64,000 bases of DNA from an uncultured Pelagibacteraceae bacterium (GCA_902618855.1 CACNCD010000002.1:1-64000), one strand, 5' to 3'; counted from the first letter of the stretch, positions 43,314 through 53,297 are shown. Notes: a model not told the origin generated them from the letters alone. Numbers and translations are program-made.

Positions 43314-44363
43314 TCAATTTAAATTCTTACCAATTATTTCTCTGAAATTTTTGACCTTTTTTTCAATTAATATTTGTTTAAGCTCTTTTTTAATTTTCAA
43401 AATAATACTTGGGCCTTGGTAAACCATTCCTGTATATAATTGTAAATAACTAGAGCCTGCTACAAGTTTTTCATAAGCACTTTTGCCTGAGTCAACGCCT
43501 CCAACCCCAATAATGTCAATTTTGCCATTTAAAATATTATAAAATTTTTTAATAAGTAAATTTGATTTTTTTTCTAATGGTTTTCCTGATAATCCTCCTT
43601 TTTGATGTCTAGAGTTGCTTATCAAATTATTTCTACCACGATCAGTTGTGTTTGATATTATTACTGCCTTTATATTATGCTCAATCAATATTGAGGAAAT
43701 TTTTCCTACCTGAGTTTCTTCTATATCAGGAGAAATTTTTACAACAATAGGTATTCTGGAATTAAGTTTTTCTTTTTCATTTGATATCGTTGTCATAAGT
43801 TTATCAAACTTACCTTTATCATGAAAATCTCTAAGATTTTCTGTATTTGGAGAGGAAATATTTATTGTTATATAATCAGCTAAATCGTGAAATTTTTTTA
43901 ATCCAAGCACATAATCATTTAATCTATCTGTACTATCTTTATTTGGTCCTAGATTTACCCCTAATAAACCTTTTGGTTTATTCGATTGAATTCTTAAACT
44001 TATATTCTCCGCTCCTAAATTATTAAATCCTAATCTGTTTATTAAAGCTTGATCTTCAACTAATCTAAAGACTCTAGGTTTTGGATTTCCATATTGCTTA
44101 AGAGGTGTTACAGTGCCTACTTCAACAAATCCAAAGCCTAGGTTAAATATAGAATTATATACTTCAGCATTTTTATCAAAACCTGCAGCTAAACCAATTG
44201 GGTTATCAATTTTTTTTCCAAATAATTCAGTTTCAAACATAGGATTTTTTTTATCTTCATCAAAGATGTTTGGTGCAATATTTAATTTAAGAGATTTGAT
44301 AGCTAAATTATGAGCTGTTTCAGGATCTATTTTAAAAATTAAATTTCTAATTTTAGAGTACAT
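43314..44363 (-). CDS. pyrD: Dihydroorotate dehydrogenase (quinone), class 2, 349 aa
   Basis: Membrane-associated FMN enzyme of pyrimidine synthesis that passes electrons to quinone. NPIGLAAGFDKNAE, GFVEVGTVTP, the active-site Ser region ITINISSPNTENLR and IIGVGGVDSGKSAYEK with VAGSSYLQLYTGMVYQGP are the class 2 signatures. The N-terminal amphipathic helix (MYSKIRNLIFKIDPETAHNLAI) is the quinone-tunnel element. It overlaps the stop of lysK by one base. Confidence 0.96.
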   Translation of the reverse strand: MYSKIRNLIFKIDPETAHNLAIKSLKLNIAPNIFDEDKKNPMFETELFGKKIDNPIGLAAGFDKNAEVYNSIFNLGFGFVEVGTVTPLKQYGNPKPRVFRLVEDQALINRLGFNNLGAENISLRIQSNKPKGLLGVNLGPNKDSTDRLNDYVLGLKKFHDLADYITINISSPNTENLRDFHDKGKFDKLMTTISNEKEKLNSRIPIVVKISPDIEETQVGKISSILIEHNIKAVIISNTTDRGRNNLISNSRHQKGGLSGKPLEKKSNLLIKKFYNILNGKIDIIGVGGVDSGKSAYEKLVAGSSYLQLYTGMVYQGPSIILKIKKELKQILIEKKVKNFREIIGKNLN

Positions 44364-45925
44364 TATTTTAACTTATCTTTAATAAGTTGCTTTGTTTCCT
44401 TTACACCAAAAAAGCTTATAAAAAATCCTAACCTTGGTCCATTCTCATCTCCAAAAACCACTTCATAAATAAGCTTGAACCATTCTCTTAACTTTTCCTT
44501 ATATCCATTATCTTTACCTGTGGAATAGATTAAAGTTTGTATATCTTCTGGAGACATATCATCGTTACATTCATCAAGTGTTAAAATTAAGGCTTGTATA
44601 GCTTTTTTTTCATTTTCATTAGGTTTTTTGTATTTTTTTTTTAATTTTATAACTTCATTAAAATATTTTATTGCATATTCAATTAAATTATCAAATATTG
44701 GAAACTCATTTTCTGTAATACTTTTTTTATATTTTTTAACAAATTTCCATAAAAGCTCTTTTGAGTCAGCATTACTTGCTTCAACTAAGTTTAAAAGCAT
44801 CGAAAAAGACATGATCAAATCTTCTTTGGGAATTTTTCCATTATGAACATGCCAGGCTGGATTTAATAAAATTTGTAATTCATTTTGAGATTTACTTTTT
44901 TGGATAAAATCTAAATATTCATCGACTGCTTTAGGTACAATTTCTTTATATAATTTTTTTGCTCTTTTTGGATTTTGGTACATAAATAAAGATAGACTCT
45001 CAGGAGATGCATATTCCAACCACTGCTCTATTGTAATTCCATTTCCTTTTGATTTAGATATCTTTTCCCCTTTTTCATCGAGAAACAATTCATAAGCAAA
45101 ACCTGATGGATTATTTTTCCCAAGTAATTTTATTATTTTCGAGGATAAAATTGCACTTTCAATAAGATCTTTTCCATACATTTCAAAATCTACATCAAGC
45201 GCATACCATCTCATTGCCCAATCTACTTTCCATTGGAGCTTGCACTTGCCATCTAAAATACTTACCTCAAGTTTTTTGCCATTGTTATCAAATAATATTT
45301 TAGATTTTTCCTTAAAAATCTCTAAAACTGGTATTTCTAAAACAATTCCACTTTCTGGACATATTGGCAAAAACGGGCTGTAAGTTTTTTGACGCTCCTT
45401 ACCCAAAGTTGGTAAAATAATATTCATTATTTCTTGGTAATTTTCTAAAATTTTTTGAAGGCTTGAGTTAAAAAAACCTGACGTATATAAATTGGTAGAA
45501 CTTTTAAAATTATATTTAAACTTGAATCTATCTAAAAATTTCTTCAACATCTCGTTATTATGATCTCCAAAACTTTTATATTTTTTAAAAGGGTCTGGGA
45601 TTGATGTTAAAGGTTTATGTAAATTTTGGTTCAATAAATTTTTATCTGGTACATTGTCCGGTACTTTTCTTAATCCATCCATATCATCTGAAAAGGTAAC
45701 TATTTCTTTTGGAATATCCGTAAGATAATTTAGAGCATTAACAACCATACTTGTTCTTACTACCTCTCCAAAAGTTCCAATGTGCGGAAGTCCACTTGGT
45801 CCATATCCAGTCTGCAAAATAATTTTGTTTTTTTTTTCTATAATTTTTTTTCTTTCACGTAAAATTTTTTTTGCCTCAACAAAAGGCCAAGCGTTTGTCT
45901 TATCTAAATTATTTTTCTCAATCAC
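44363..45925 (-). CDS. lysK: Class I lysyl-tRNA synthetase, 520 aa
   Basis: Charges tRNA-Lys with the Rossmann-fold (class I) enzyme found in archaea, spirochaetes and most alphaproteobacteria, not the common class II LysS. The HIGH-like HIGT is at 48-51 and the KMSKS-like KISKSKGNGI in the second half. TFSDDMDGLRKVP and WPFVEA near the N-terminus fit the family. Its mRNA continues into pyrD. Divergent from trkH over 89 bases. Confidence 0.96.
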   Translation of the reverse strand: MIEKNNLDKTNAWPFVEAKKILRERKKIIEKKNKIILQTGYGPSGLPHIGTFGEVVRTSMVVNALNYLTDIPKEIVTFSDDMDGLRKVPDNVPDKNLLNQNLHKPLTSIPDPFKKYKSFGDHNNEMLKKFLDRFKFKYNFKSSTNLYTSGFFNSSLQKILENYQEIMNIILPTLGKERQKTYSPFLPICPESGIVLEIPVLEIFKEKSKILFDNNGKKLEVSILDGKCKLQWKVDWAMRWYALDVDFEMYGKDLIESAILSSKIIKLLGKNNPSGFAYELFLDEKGEKISKSKGNGITIEQWLEYASPESLSLFMYQNPKRAKKLYKEIVPKAVDEYLDFIQKSKSQNELQILLNPAWHVHNGKIPKEDLIMSFSMLLNLVEASNADSKELLWKFVKKYKKSITENEFPIFDNLIEYAIKYFNEVIKLKKKYKKPNENEKKAIQALILTLDECNDDMSPEDIQTLIYSTGKDNGYKEKLREWFKLIYEVVFGDENGPRLGFFISFFGVKETKQLIKDKLK

Positions 45926-46014
45926 AATTTTTTACAATATATCTTATTTTTTGGCGTATTTATTTATTCTTATAGAGTTGAAATTTATTTTCCATAAAAT
46001 AATGTTCTTTAAAA

Positions 46015-47460
46015 ATGCCTAATTATAAAACTGTTTTTTTCACATTAGGAGTGCTTCAAATTATTCTTGGAATTTCTATGATAATTCCAATTATTTTTCA
46101 GATAGTATTTAATGAATTGGATTCTTCTTTTATTGGAGCGGGTATAATTACTGTGGTATTCGGTATTTTATTCTTTTTATCAAATATGGATCATCAAAAA
46201 AAATTAAACTTACAACAAGCTTTTTTATTAACTGCTTTATCTTGGCTTAGTATAGCAATATTTGGTTCTCTACCATTTATTTTTTCTTCATTAGAACTTA
46301 GTATCACAGATGCTTTTTTTGAGAGTATGTCAGGAATTACAACGACTGGCTCTACAATTATAACAAACTTAAATGAAAGTCCTAAAGGTATACTTATATG
46401 GAGAGCAATTTTACAATGGCTAGGTGGCATTGGCATCATTGTCATGGCAATAACTTTAATGCCCATAATGAATGTAGGTGGCATGCAGCTATTTAAAATT
46501 TCGAGTAACGATGCATCTGAAAAAATATTACCTAAATCAAAAGAAATATCATTAAGACTAATTATAATTTATTTTATTTTAACTTTTTTATGTGCATGTT
46601 TTTATAAATTCTTTGGAATGAATTTTTTTGATAGTCTAACACATTCAATGACCACAATTGCTACAGGTGGTTTTTCAAACTATAATGAGTCAATAGGATA
46701 TTTTAATAATGCAAGCATTGAAATAACTGCAATATTATTTATTATATTGGGTAGCATACCTTTCATATCTTATATTCAATTCTTAAGTGGTAATAAAAAA
46801 ATTTTCATCCATGACACGCAAATAAGAACCTTTTTAAAAATAATTTTAGTTTCAATTCTTATAATTTCAATTTATCTAATTTTTAAACATGAAACAATTT
46901 CATTTAAGATCTTTAGGCAAATTTCTTTCAATGTAGTTTCTATTTTAACAGGCACAGGTTATGTAACTCACCAGTTTGATAGTTGGGGAAGTTTTCCTCT
47001 TATTTTTTTTCTTATATTAATGTTCATAGGTGGTTGTGCTGGATCAACTGCATGTGGAATAAAAATATTTAGAATTCAAATATTATATACTTTTTTAAAA
47101 AATCAATTAAAAAAAATAATTTATCCTAGGGGAGTTTTTATAATTAAATACGATAATAATAATTTAGATGACAAATTTATGTCATCTATAATATCGTTTA
47201 TTTATTTATATATAACAATTTTTTTTATTATTACTGCCTTTTTGTCTTTAAGTGGTTTAGATTTTATTACCTCGATTTCTGCTGCTGCAACTTCTATTTC
47301 AAATGTAGGACCTGGCTTAGGTAATATTATTGGTCCTAACGGAAATTTTTCGTTATTACCAGACGTATCAAAATGGATATTAAGTATAGCGATGATTTTG
47401 GGTAGGTTAGAATTGTTTGCAATACTAGTTTTATTCCTACCTTCTTTTTGGAGAACTTAA
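46015..47460 (+). CDS. trkH: TrkH-type potassium uptake protein, 481 aa
   Basis: Inner-membrane channel-like K+ transporter with four pore repeats: the first filter reads SGITTTGST (106-114), the second THSMTTIATGGFSNYNES, the third SFNVVSILTGTGYVTHQFDSWG, the fourth AATSISNVGPGLG. GGCAGSTACGIKIFR is also conserved. It needs the NAD-binding TrkA subunit, which is not adjacent. One base separates it from the ampG-like gene. Confidence 0.95.
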   Translation: MPNYKTVFFTLGVLQIILGISMIIPIIFQIVFNELDSSFIGAGIITVVFGILFFLSNMDHQKKLNLQQAFLLTALSWLSIAIFGSLPFIFSSLELSITDAFFESMSGITTTGSTIITNLNESPKGILIWRAILQWLGGIGIIVMAITLMPIMNVGGMQLFKISSNDASEKILPKSKEISLRLIIIYFILTFLCACFYKFFGMNFFDSLTHSMTTIATGGFSNYNESIGYFNNASIEITAILFIILGSIPFISYIQFLSGNKKIFIHDTQIRTFLKIILVSILIISIYLIFKHETISFKIFRQISFNVVSILTGTGYVTHQFDSWGSFPLIFFLILMFIGGCAGSTACGIKIFRIQILYTFLKNQLKKIIYPRGVFIIKYDNNNLDDKFMSSIISFIYLYITIFFIITAFLSLSGLDFITSISAAATSISNVGPGLGNIIGPNGNFSLLPDVSKWILSIAMILGRLELFAILVLFLPSFWRT

Positions 47461-47461
47461 A

Positions 47462-48934
47462 TTGAAAAATAAACAAATATCTATATTTCTTGAAAAAAAA
47501 GTTTTTAAACTTTTATTTCTTGGATTTTCGTCAGGTCTTCCAATTCTTTTAGTATTTTCAACATTGTCTATTTGGTTGCATAAAGCGGGTATTGATAGGA
47601 GCACAGTAACATTATTTAGTTGGGCAGGATTTGCTTATGCCTTTAAATATTTATGGTCACCACTTGTTGATAATTTTAAAATTTCGTATTTTCAAAAATT
47701 TGGACACCGTAGAAGTTGGTTACTTTTTTCACAAATAATGATATTCCTAAGTTTATTAGCAACTTCATTGACAGATCCAGCAAAAAATATTTATTTAACA
47801 GCGTTCACTATTACTTTCTTAGCAATTTTTAGCGCAACGCAAGATATAGTAATCGATGCGTACAGAATAGAAAGTGCACCACAAAGTTATCAGGGTCCAT
47901 TGTCTTCTATGTATATCGCTGGTTATAGATTAGCGATGTTAGTTGGTGGTGCAGGTAGTTTATGGCTTGCATCTTATCTTGGTGTTGAAAACTATAAACA
48001 ATCTGTTTGGATGATAGTTTATATTTCAATGGCAGCTTTGATGTTTGTTGGAATTTTAACAACTATATTATCAAGCGAACCAAAAGTGAAAAGAACTTAT
48101 ACATCTAAAATTACACAACATACAAGATTTTTGCTAGTTATATTATTTTCAATAATTAGCTTTATATTTTTTTATTCTTTTTTAGATAATCCTTTCAGTT
48201 CCGAAGATATTTTTAAAAAATTTTTATTTGCAGCTATCAGGATTTGTTTATGTTTTTTATTAATGGCTTTTATAATAATATTATTTATAAAAATAAAATT
48301 TTTGTCAAAAAGTAATTTTGAAAAAATATATTTAAATCCAATAAGTAATTTTATAAAAAGATATGGCAAGTTTGCTATTTCAATATTAATTTTAATAGGT
48401 TTATACCGTATCGCAGATGTTGTTATGGGCGTGGTAGCAAACATATTTTACCTAGAAAAAGGTTTTGATGTAAAAGAAATTGCAACTTATTCTAAATTTT
48501 TTGGAGTATTTGCAACAATACTTGGTGGTTTAGTAGGTGGTTTTTTTGCTTTAAGGTTTGGGACAATGAAAGCACTTTTTTTAGGAGCATTGATCGCAGC
48601 CTCAAGTAATTTATTATTTGCATGGCTAGCTGTATCAGAAGCTAATATTTCTTTTTTGATTGCTGTAATTACTGCTGATAATATATCAAGTGGATTTGCA
48701 GGTGCTGCTTTCGTAGTTTACTTATCTGGCTTGACCTCTATCAGATTCACCGCAACCCAATATGCACTTTTTAGCTCTTTAATGCTATTTATTCCTAAGT
48801 TTATTGCGGGTTATTCTGGTAGTTGGGTAGACGTTATTGGTTATGCAAATTTCTTTTGTGTAACCGCTTTACTTGGTTTACCTGTTTTACTATTAATCAT
48901 TTGGCTGGCAAAAGTTGCTCCAATAAAAAATTGA
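47462..48934 (+). CDS. ampG: AmpG-family muropeptide MFS permease, TTG start, 490 aa
   Basis: Twelve-helix or larger MFS protein with the AmpG opening FLGFSSGLPILLVFSTLSIWLHKAGI, FAYAFKYLWSPLVDNF and ATQDIVIDAYRIE, the diagnostic AmpG motif. It imports anhydro-muropeptides or GlcNAc-anhMurNAc for recycling. The only reasonable start is TTG 47462, one base after the trkH stop; the next Met codons are beyond the first helices. Followed within three bases by a NlpC/P60 hydrolase gene, which fits a wall-recycling unit. Confidence 0.92.
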   Translation: MKNKQISIFLEKKVFKLLFLGFSSGLPILLVFSTLSIWLHKAGIDRSTVTLFSWAGFAYAFKYLWSPLVDNFKISYFQKFGHRRSWLLFSQIMIFLSLLATSLTDPAKNIYLTAFTITFLAIFSATQDIVIDAYRIESAPQSYQGPLSSMYIAGYRLAMLVGGAGSLWLASYLGVENYKQSVWMIVYISMAALMFVGILTTILSSEPKVKRTYTSKITQHTRFLLVILFSIISFIFFYSFLDNPFSSEDIFKKFLFAAIRICLCFLLMAFIIILFIKIKFLSKSNFEKIYLNPISNFIKRYGKFAISILILIGLYRIADVVMGVVANIFYLEKGFDVKEIATYSKFFGVFATILGGLVGGFFALRFGTMKALFLGALIAASSNLLFAWLAVSEANISFLIAVITADNISSGFAGAAFVVYLSGLTSIRFTATQYALFSSLMLFIPKFIAGYSGSWVDVIGYANFFCVTALLGLPVLLLIIWLAKVAPIKN

Positions 48935-48936
48935 AA

Positions 48937-49671
48937 ATGATAAATACTAATATAGTTTTAAATGTTTATAAGGAAAAATCTTCTAAATCTCCTTTGTCAA
49001 CTCAGCTTCTTTATGGGGATAAATTTAAAATTATAAAGAAGTATGGAAAATTTTTAAAAATAAGAACAACATATGATAATTATACCGGTTATATAAAAAG
49101 TAAAAAGTTTAAAGAAAACTTTAATCCTACTCATAAAATTTCAAGTTTATCTGCTTATCTATATTCTAGACCCAATAAGAAATTTAAACTTAGAAAAAAG
49201 ATAAGTTTTTGTTCATATATAAAAATAAATAAAATAAAAAAAAATTTCCTAAATTTTGATAAATACTGGATAAGTAAAAAAGATGTTTTGCCAATAAAAA
49301 AGAAAGATTTATTGTTTTCGAAAATAAAAATGTTTAAAAATATTAAGTATAAATGGGGTGGCAACAGTTTTAAGGGAATAGATTGCTCTGCCCTTGTTCA
49401 AATATTTTATAAATTTAATAACAAATTTTGTCCTAGAGATACTAAAGATCAGATTAAGTATTTTAAAAAAAATGTTAAAATAAATAAAATAAAAAAAAAT
49501 AATCTTATTTTTTGGAAAGGACATGTGGCAGTTTGTATTTCTAAAAAAAATTTAATTCATGCCTATGGGCCAAAAAAAAAAGTTATAATAATGAATACAA
49601 ATAAAACAATTAAAGAAATAGAAGAAAAGTCAAATCTTAAAGTAAAATATATAAAAAATGAATCAAACTGA
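48937..49671 (+). CDS. SH3b + NlpC/P60 cysteine peptidase, 244 aa
   Basis: Two N-terminal SH3-like repeats (residues about 6-60 and 66-118) and a C-terminal NlpC/P60 domain with Cys150 (KGIDCSALVQIFY), His196 (KGHVAVCIS) and His208 (LIHAYG). This layout matches gamma-D-glutamyl-diamino acid endopeptidases that trim wall peptides. No signal peptide is visible, so it probably acts in the cytoplasm on peptides brought in by AmpG. ATG 48937, just after the ampG stop, is chosen; a longer reading frame exists but lies inside ampG. Confidence 0.9.
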   Translation: MINTNIVLNVYKEKSSKSPLSTQLLYGDKFKIIKKYGKFLKIRTTYDNYTGYIKSKKFKENFNPTHKISSLSAYLYSRPNKKFKLRKKISFCSYIKINKIKKNFLNFDKYWISKKDVLPIKKKDLLFSKIKMFKNIKYKWGGNSFKGIDCSALVQIFYKFNNKFCPRDTKDQIKYFKKNVKINKIKKNNLIFWKGHVAVCISKKNLIHAYGPKKKVIIMNTNKTIKEIEEKSNLKVKYIKNESN

Positions 49672-51214
49672 ATATAAAAAAAAGGAAATAGAAAAAATAA
49701 TAAATCTTATTAATGTTAAAAAATACAATGATGTAATCTCAAAAGCGAGAGTACTAATAAAAAAATTTCCTCATGACTATATATTTTATAATGCTTTAGG
49801 AATGGCCTTAATGAATGTTGGGCAATATGATGAATCTCTTGAAGTGCTTAGTAAAGCAATCAGACTTGATGAAAACAATATACACATTTTAAACAATCTT
49901 GGACTTGTTAACGGCTATCTAGCGAATTACAAAAAAGCAAATGAATATTATGATAGGGCTTTAAAAATTAAACCTAATTTTTTAAATGCTTTAATTAATT
50001 TATCGCAACTAAAAGAAAAACTAAATCTAAACAATGAAGCAATAGAAATTTTAAAGATTGCCTTAAAACATTATCCTGAGGATTATTTTTTGCACTATGT
50101 AGTAGCAACAATATATCAATTCATAGGTGACTTTAAAAATAGCCATCTTCATTTTGAAAAATCATTGAGTATTAATCCAAATGCTACAGAAATTTATAGA
50201 CTAATGAGTATGACAAAGAAATTTAAAGAAAACGATAAAGATTTTGAAATATATAAAACTAAATTAAAGGATAAAAATCTTAATGAGGTTAAAAAAATGC
50301 ATCTTTATTTTGCTTTAGGTAAAGCTTTTGATGACATAAAAGATTTTAATAATTCTTTTTCAAATTACAAAAAAGCAAATGATATAAAAGATAAATTACT
50401 TAAATATAATTTTAAAACCGAAAACCAAACCTTTTCAAATTTAAAAAAAAATTTTGAAAAAAAATCAAATAATATATCCTTGGATATAAATTATGATAAA
50501 AAGATAATTTTTATAATTGGCATGCCGAGATCTGGAACTTCTTTGATCGAACAAGTATTATCTGCACATGAAGAAGTTGTTGGAGCTGGAGAGCTTACTT
50601 TTTTAACAGAATCTATTTATAAGGAATTTTTTATAAGTTCTAATGAGTTTGATTCTAGTTCTATCTCTTTAGAGAAACTGAAAAGGATTCAGAAATTTTA
50701 TATTGATAAAATTAATGAGTTTGATTATTCAGAAAAATATATAGTTGACAAAGCTCCACTTAATTTTAAATGGGCTGGTTTTATAAAAAAAATATTTCCG
50801 AATTCTTATATTATTAATTGTAATAGAGATCCTATGGATATTTGCTGGTCAAACTATAAGCAAAATTATTCGTCCTCAAACCTTGCATTTGCTTATAATT
50901 TAAAAAACCTTGCTCAATATTACAATCTATACAGTGAATATATGAATTTTTGGCAGAAAGTTTTGGGTGAAAAAAATTTACTTAATATAAAATATGAAAC
51001 CTTTACAGAAAATTTTGAGGAGGGTGTTAAAAAATTACTAAGTTTCTGTGATCTAAATTGGAGCTTAAAGTGTGTTGAATTTTATAAAAATAAAAATTCT
51101 GTATCTACAGCTAGCTTAGCTCAAGTAAGACAACCAATTTACAAAACATCAGTCGCATCTTGGAAAAACTATTCCCAATATCTTGGAGATTTAAAAAGCT
51201 CTATTAAAAAATAA
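49658..51214 (+). CDS. TPR-repeat sulfotransferase, 518 aa
   Basis: Residues about 1-230 are tetratricopeptide repeats (ALGMALMNVGQYDESLEVLSK is one, NLGLVNGYLANYKKANEYYD the next). From about residue 286 a sulfotransferase domain starts with the PAPS-binding loop FIIGMPRSGTSLIEQVLSAH, with VDKAPLNFKWAG and NCNRDPMDICWSNYKQ as later motifs. The TPR-sulfotransferase fusion is common in marine alphaproteobacteria and resembles tyrosyl-protein sulfotransferases; the acceptor is unknown. It overlaps the NlpC gene by 14 bases, so they are coupled. Confidence 0.9.
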   Translation: MNQTEYKKKEIEKIINLINVKKYNDVISKARVLIKKFPHDYIFYNALGMALMNVGQYDESLEVLSKAIRLDENNIHILNNLGLVNGYLANYKKANEYYDRALKIKPNFLNALINLSQLKEKLNLNNEAIEILKIALKHYPEDYFLHYVVATIYQFIGDFKNSHLHFEKSLSINPNATEIYRLMSMTKKFKENDKDFEIYKTKLKDKNLNEVKKMHLYFALGKAFDDIKDFNNSFSNYKKANDIKDKLLKYNFKTENQTFSNLKKNFEKKSNNISLDINYDKKIIFIIGMPRSGTSLIEQVLSAHEEVVGAGELTFLTESIYKEFFISSNEFDSSSISLEKLKRIQKFYIDKINEFDYSEKYIVDKAPLNFKWAGFIKKIFPNSYIINCNRDPMDICWSNYKQNYSSSNLAFAYNLKNLAQYYNLYSEYMNFWQKVLGEKNLLNIKYETFTENFEEGVKKLLSFCDLNWSLKCVEFYKNKNSVSTASLAQVRQPIYKTSVASWKNYSQYLGDLKSSIKK

Positions 51215-52108
51215 TTATCTTCCAAAGTCTGGTTTATTTATATCTTGTTTTAACTCTATAATTTTTTTTCTTACTTTTTTTGTGTTAGTTAATTTTTTAA
51301 TTATTTGTTTATTTTTTTTTAAATTTATATCATTTTTAAAAGATTTAAGATTTTTAATAAATAAGTTAATAGCTAAAGTCATATTTTTTCTATTATTAAA
51401 AAAAATATCTCTCCACATAATTTCATTGCTCGCCGCTATTCGAGAAAAGTCTCTTAGTCCCCCAGCGCTAAATTTGACTAAATTATATTTTTTTTGTTTT
51501 TCAAAATCTGTAGCTGTTTTAACTAAATTGTAAGCAATTAAGTGAGGTAAATGGCTAGTAATTGAAAAAATTATATCATGCTGCTTAGAATTCATAAAAA
51601 TTACTTTTGATCCTATCTTTTGCCAGAATTTTCTGAGTTTTGACAATCTATATTTATCAACTCTATCCTCTTTAATTAAAACACACCATTTATTTTTAAA
51701 AAGATCTTTATTACCAAATTTTGGCCCACTCACCTCAGATCCAGTTATTGGATGAGAAGGTATCCAAGTAGTATTTTTTTTTAATATTTTTTTTACATTT
51801 TTAAAACTTTGTTCTTTAGTTGATCCAACATCAGTAACTATCGTTTTGTTAGTAACAAACTTATTTATTTTTAAAATCACATTTGAGTATTGACTCATTG
51901 GTGTACAAAAAATTATTAGGTCAAAACTATTAGGAATGTCTTTTAAGCTACTTATAATTTTACACTTTAATTTTAATTTTTTTAATACTGATATATTTTT
52001 TTTAGATTTTTCTAAAACAACAATATTTTTAAATAATCTTTTTTGACTAACAGCTCTTAGGATAGAAGAGCCAATTAAACCACATCCAACTATAAGAATA
52101 TTTTTCAT
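51215..52108 (-). CDS. tyrA: Prephenate/arogenate dehydrogenase, 297 aa
   Basis: Oxidative decarboxylase of tyrosine biosynthesis. The Rossmann GCGLIGSSILRAV is at the N-terminus, then VTDVGSTK, HPITGSEVSGP and the substrate-binding HDIIFSITSHLPHLIAYNLV. It lacks chorismate mutase or ACT domains, as in the alphaproteobacterial cyclohexadienyl dehydrogenase (TyrC). Its start overlaps the end of hisC by 4 bases; hisC-tyrA is a common alphaproteobacterial pair because the aminotransferase also serves aromatic synthesis. Confidence 0.94.
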   Translation of the reverse strand: MKNILIVGCGLIGSSILRAVSQKRLFKNIVVLEKSKKNISVLKKLKLKCKIISSLKDIPNSFDLIIFCTPMSQYSNVILKINKFVTNKTIVTDVGSTKEQSFKNVKKILKKNTTWIPSHPITGSEVSGPKFGNKDLFKNKWCVLIKEDRVDKYRLSKLRKFWQKIGSKVIFMNSKQHDIIFSITSHLPHLIAYNLVKTATDFEKQKKYNLVKFSAGGLRDFSRIAASNEIMWRDIFFNNRKNMTLAINLFIKNLKSFKNDINLKKNKQIIKKLTNTKKVRKKIIELKQDINKPDFGR

Positions 52109-53187
52109 CTTGATCTAAATATTTTTTTAAAATTTTTTATCACTTTATTATTAGCATCGGTATTTCCAATTGTTAATCTTAAAGCGTTTTTAATATTATA
52201 GGACTGCATGCCTCTTAGTATTATACCGTTATTTTCTAACTTCTTTTTAATATATGAAGCTGAAAATTTACAATTATTAAAATTTAATAATAAAAAATTA
52301 GCTGATACCTCATTTGTTTTGATTGAATAAGTTTCAAATATTTTTTTTAATTTTTTTGCCCAAAACAAATTGTGTATTACAGATTTTTTAATAAAATTTT
52401 TATCTTTTAACGCTGCAACAGCAGCAACTTCAGCCTTAGTGTTAACATTGAATGGAGGTTTAATTTTATACATTGCATCAATTATATTTTTAGGTCCGTA
52501 ACCCCATCCGATTCTTAGTGATGCAAGACCATAAATTTTTGAGAAAGTTCTGAGTATTAAAACATTGTTTTTGTTTTTAAATAACTTTAATCCTGACTCG
52601 TAATTTTTATTTTTCATATATTCCACATATGCATCGTCAACCACAAGCAAAATGTTATTTCTAAGTTTATTCCTTAACTCAATTAATTCTTTTTTTTCTA
52701 AATATGTCCCTGTTGGATTGTTGGGATTGGCTATAAAAACTATTTTTGTTTTTTTTGATACCTTTTTTAAAATTTCATTGACGGAAATTTTAAAATTTTT
52801 TTCATTTGCGTAAATAATTTTTGCTCCAGCTATTTTTGCATAAATTCTATACATTAAAAAACTATATTGTGGGACTACAACTTCATCTTTCGGTTTTAAA
52901 AATAAAGTACAAATAATTTGAATTATCTCATCTGATCCAGCCCCACAAATAATGTTTTCAAATTTACATTTAAATTTTTTTGAAATACTAATTCTTAAAC
53001 TTTTTGACTTGCTATCAGGGTAGCTAGAAATTTTTGTTTTTTTATTAATTTCTTTTTTAACCAAATTACTTACACCCAAAGCAGATTCATTCGCCGATAA
53101 CTTGGTTATATTTCTAAGCCTATATAATTTCGATTTTCCAGGTTTATAGGTTTCTATTTCTATTTTTTTAAATTTTAAAAAAGACAT
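52105..53187 (-). CDS. hisC: Histidinol-phosphate/aromatic aminotransferase, 360 aa
   Basis: PLP aminotransferase fold I: ANESALGVS, IICGAGSDEIIQII, NPNNPTGT, VDDAYVEY and the Schiff-base Lys in LRTFSKIYGLASLRIGWGYG. It makes histidinol phosphate and, given the adjacent tyrA, probably phenylalanine/tyrosine too. Transcribed leftward, divergent from metX over the riboswitch-containing gap of 195 bases. Confidence 0.94.
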   Translation of the reverse strand: MSFLKFKKIEIETYKPGKSKLYRLRNITKLSANESALGVSNLVKKEINKKTKISSYPDSKSKSLRISISKKFKCKFENIICGAGSDEIIQIICTLFLKPKDEVVVPQYSFLMYRIYAKIAGAKIIYANEKNFKISVNEILKKVSKKTKIVFIANPNNPTGTYLEKKELIELRNKLRNNILLVVDDAYVEYMKNKNYESGLKLFKNKNNVLILRTFSKIYGLASLRIGWGYGPKNIIDAMYKIKPPFNVNTKAEVAAVAALKDKNFIKKSVIHNLFWAKKLKKIFETYSIKTNEVSANFLLLNFNNCKFSASYIKKKLENNGIILRGMQSYNIKNALRLTIGNTDANNKVIKNFKKIFRSR

Positions 53188-53263
53188 TATAATTTTTTAT
53201 ATAACTATCCTTATAAATAAATTAATCAAGAATTATAGATAAATGGTTTTTTTGACAAAAAAT

Positions 53264-53289
53264 TTGACATATTGAAAGTGATCTTGTAA
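53264..53289 (+). promoter_or_regulatory. Weak candidate promoter of metXW
   Basis: TTGACA (53264-53269, with another at 53252-53257) and an imperfect -10 TTGTAA (53284-53289) precede the riboswitch. The spacer of 14 is short, so the call is weak; its position just upstream of the riboswitch is what recommends it. Confidence 0.35.
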
Positions 53290-53297
53290 AAAAAATA

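Noticed and set aside
48823-48936. N-terminal extension of the NlpC/P60 reading frame into ampG
   Set aside because: The extension lies entirely within ampG in another frame; the SH3 domain and a start right after the ampG stop fit ATG 48937.
49221-49500. Two near-identical A-rich segments encoding KINKIKKN inside the NlpC/P60 gene
   Set aside because: Lys/Ile/Asn low complexity in AT-rich coding DNA explains them; they fall in different domains.
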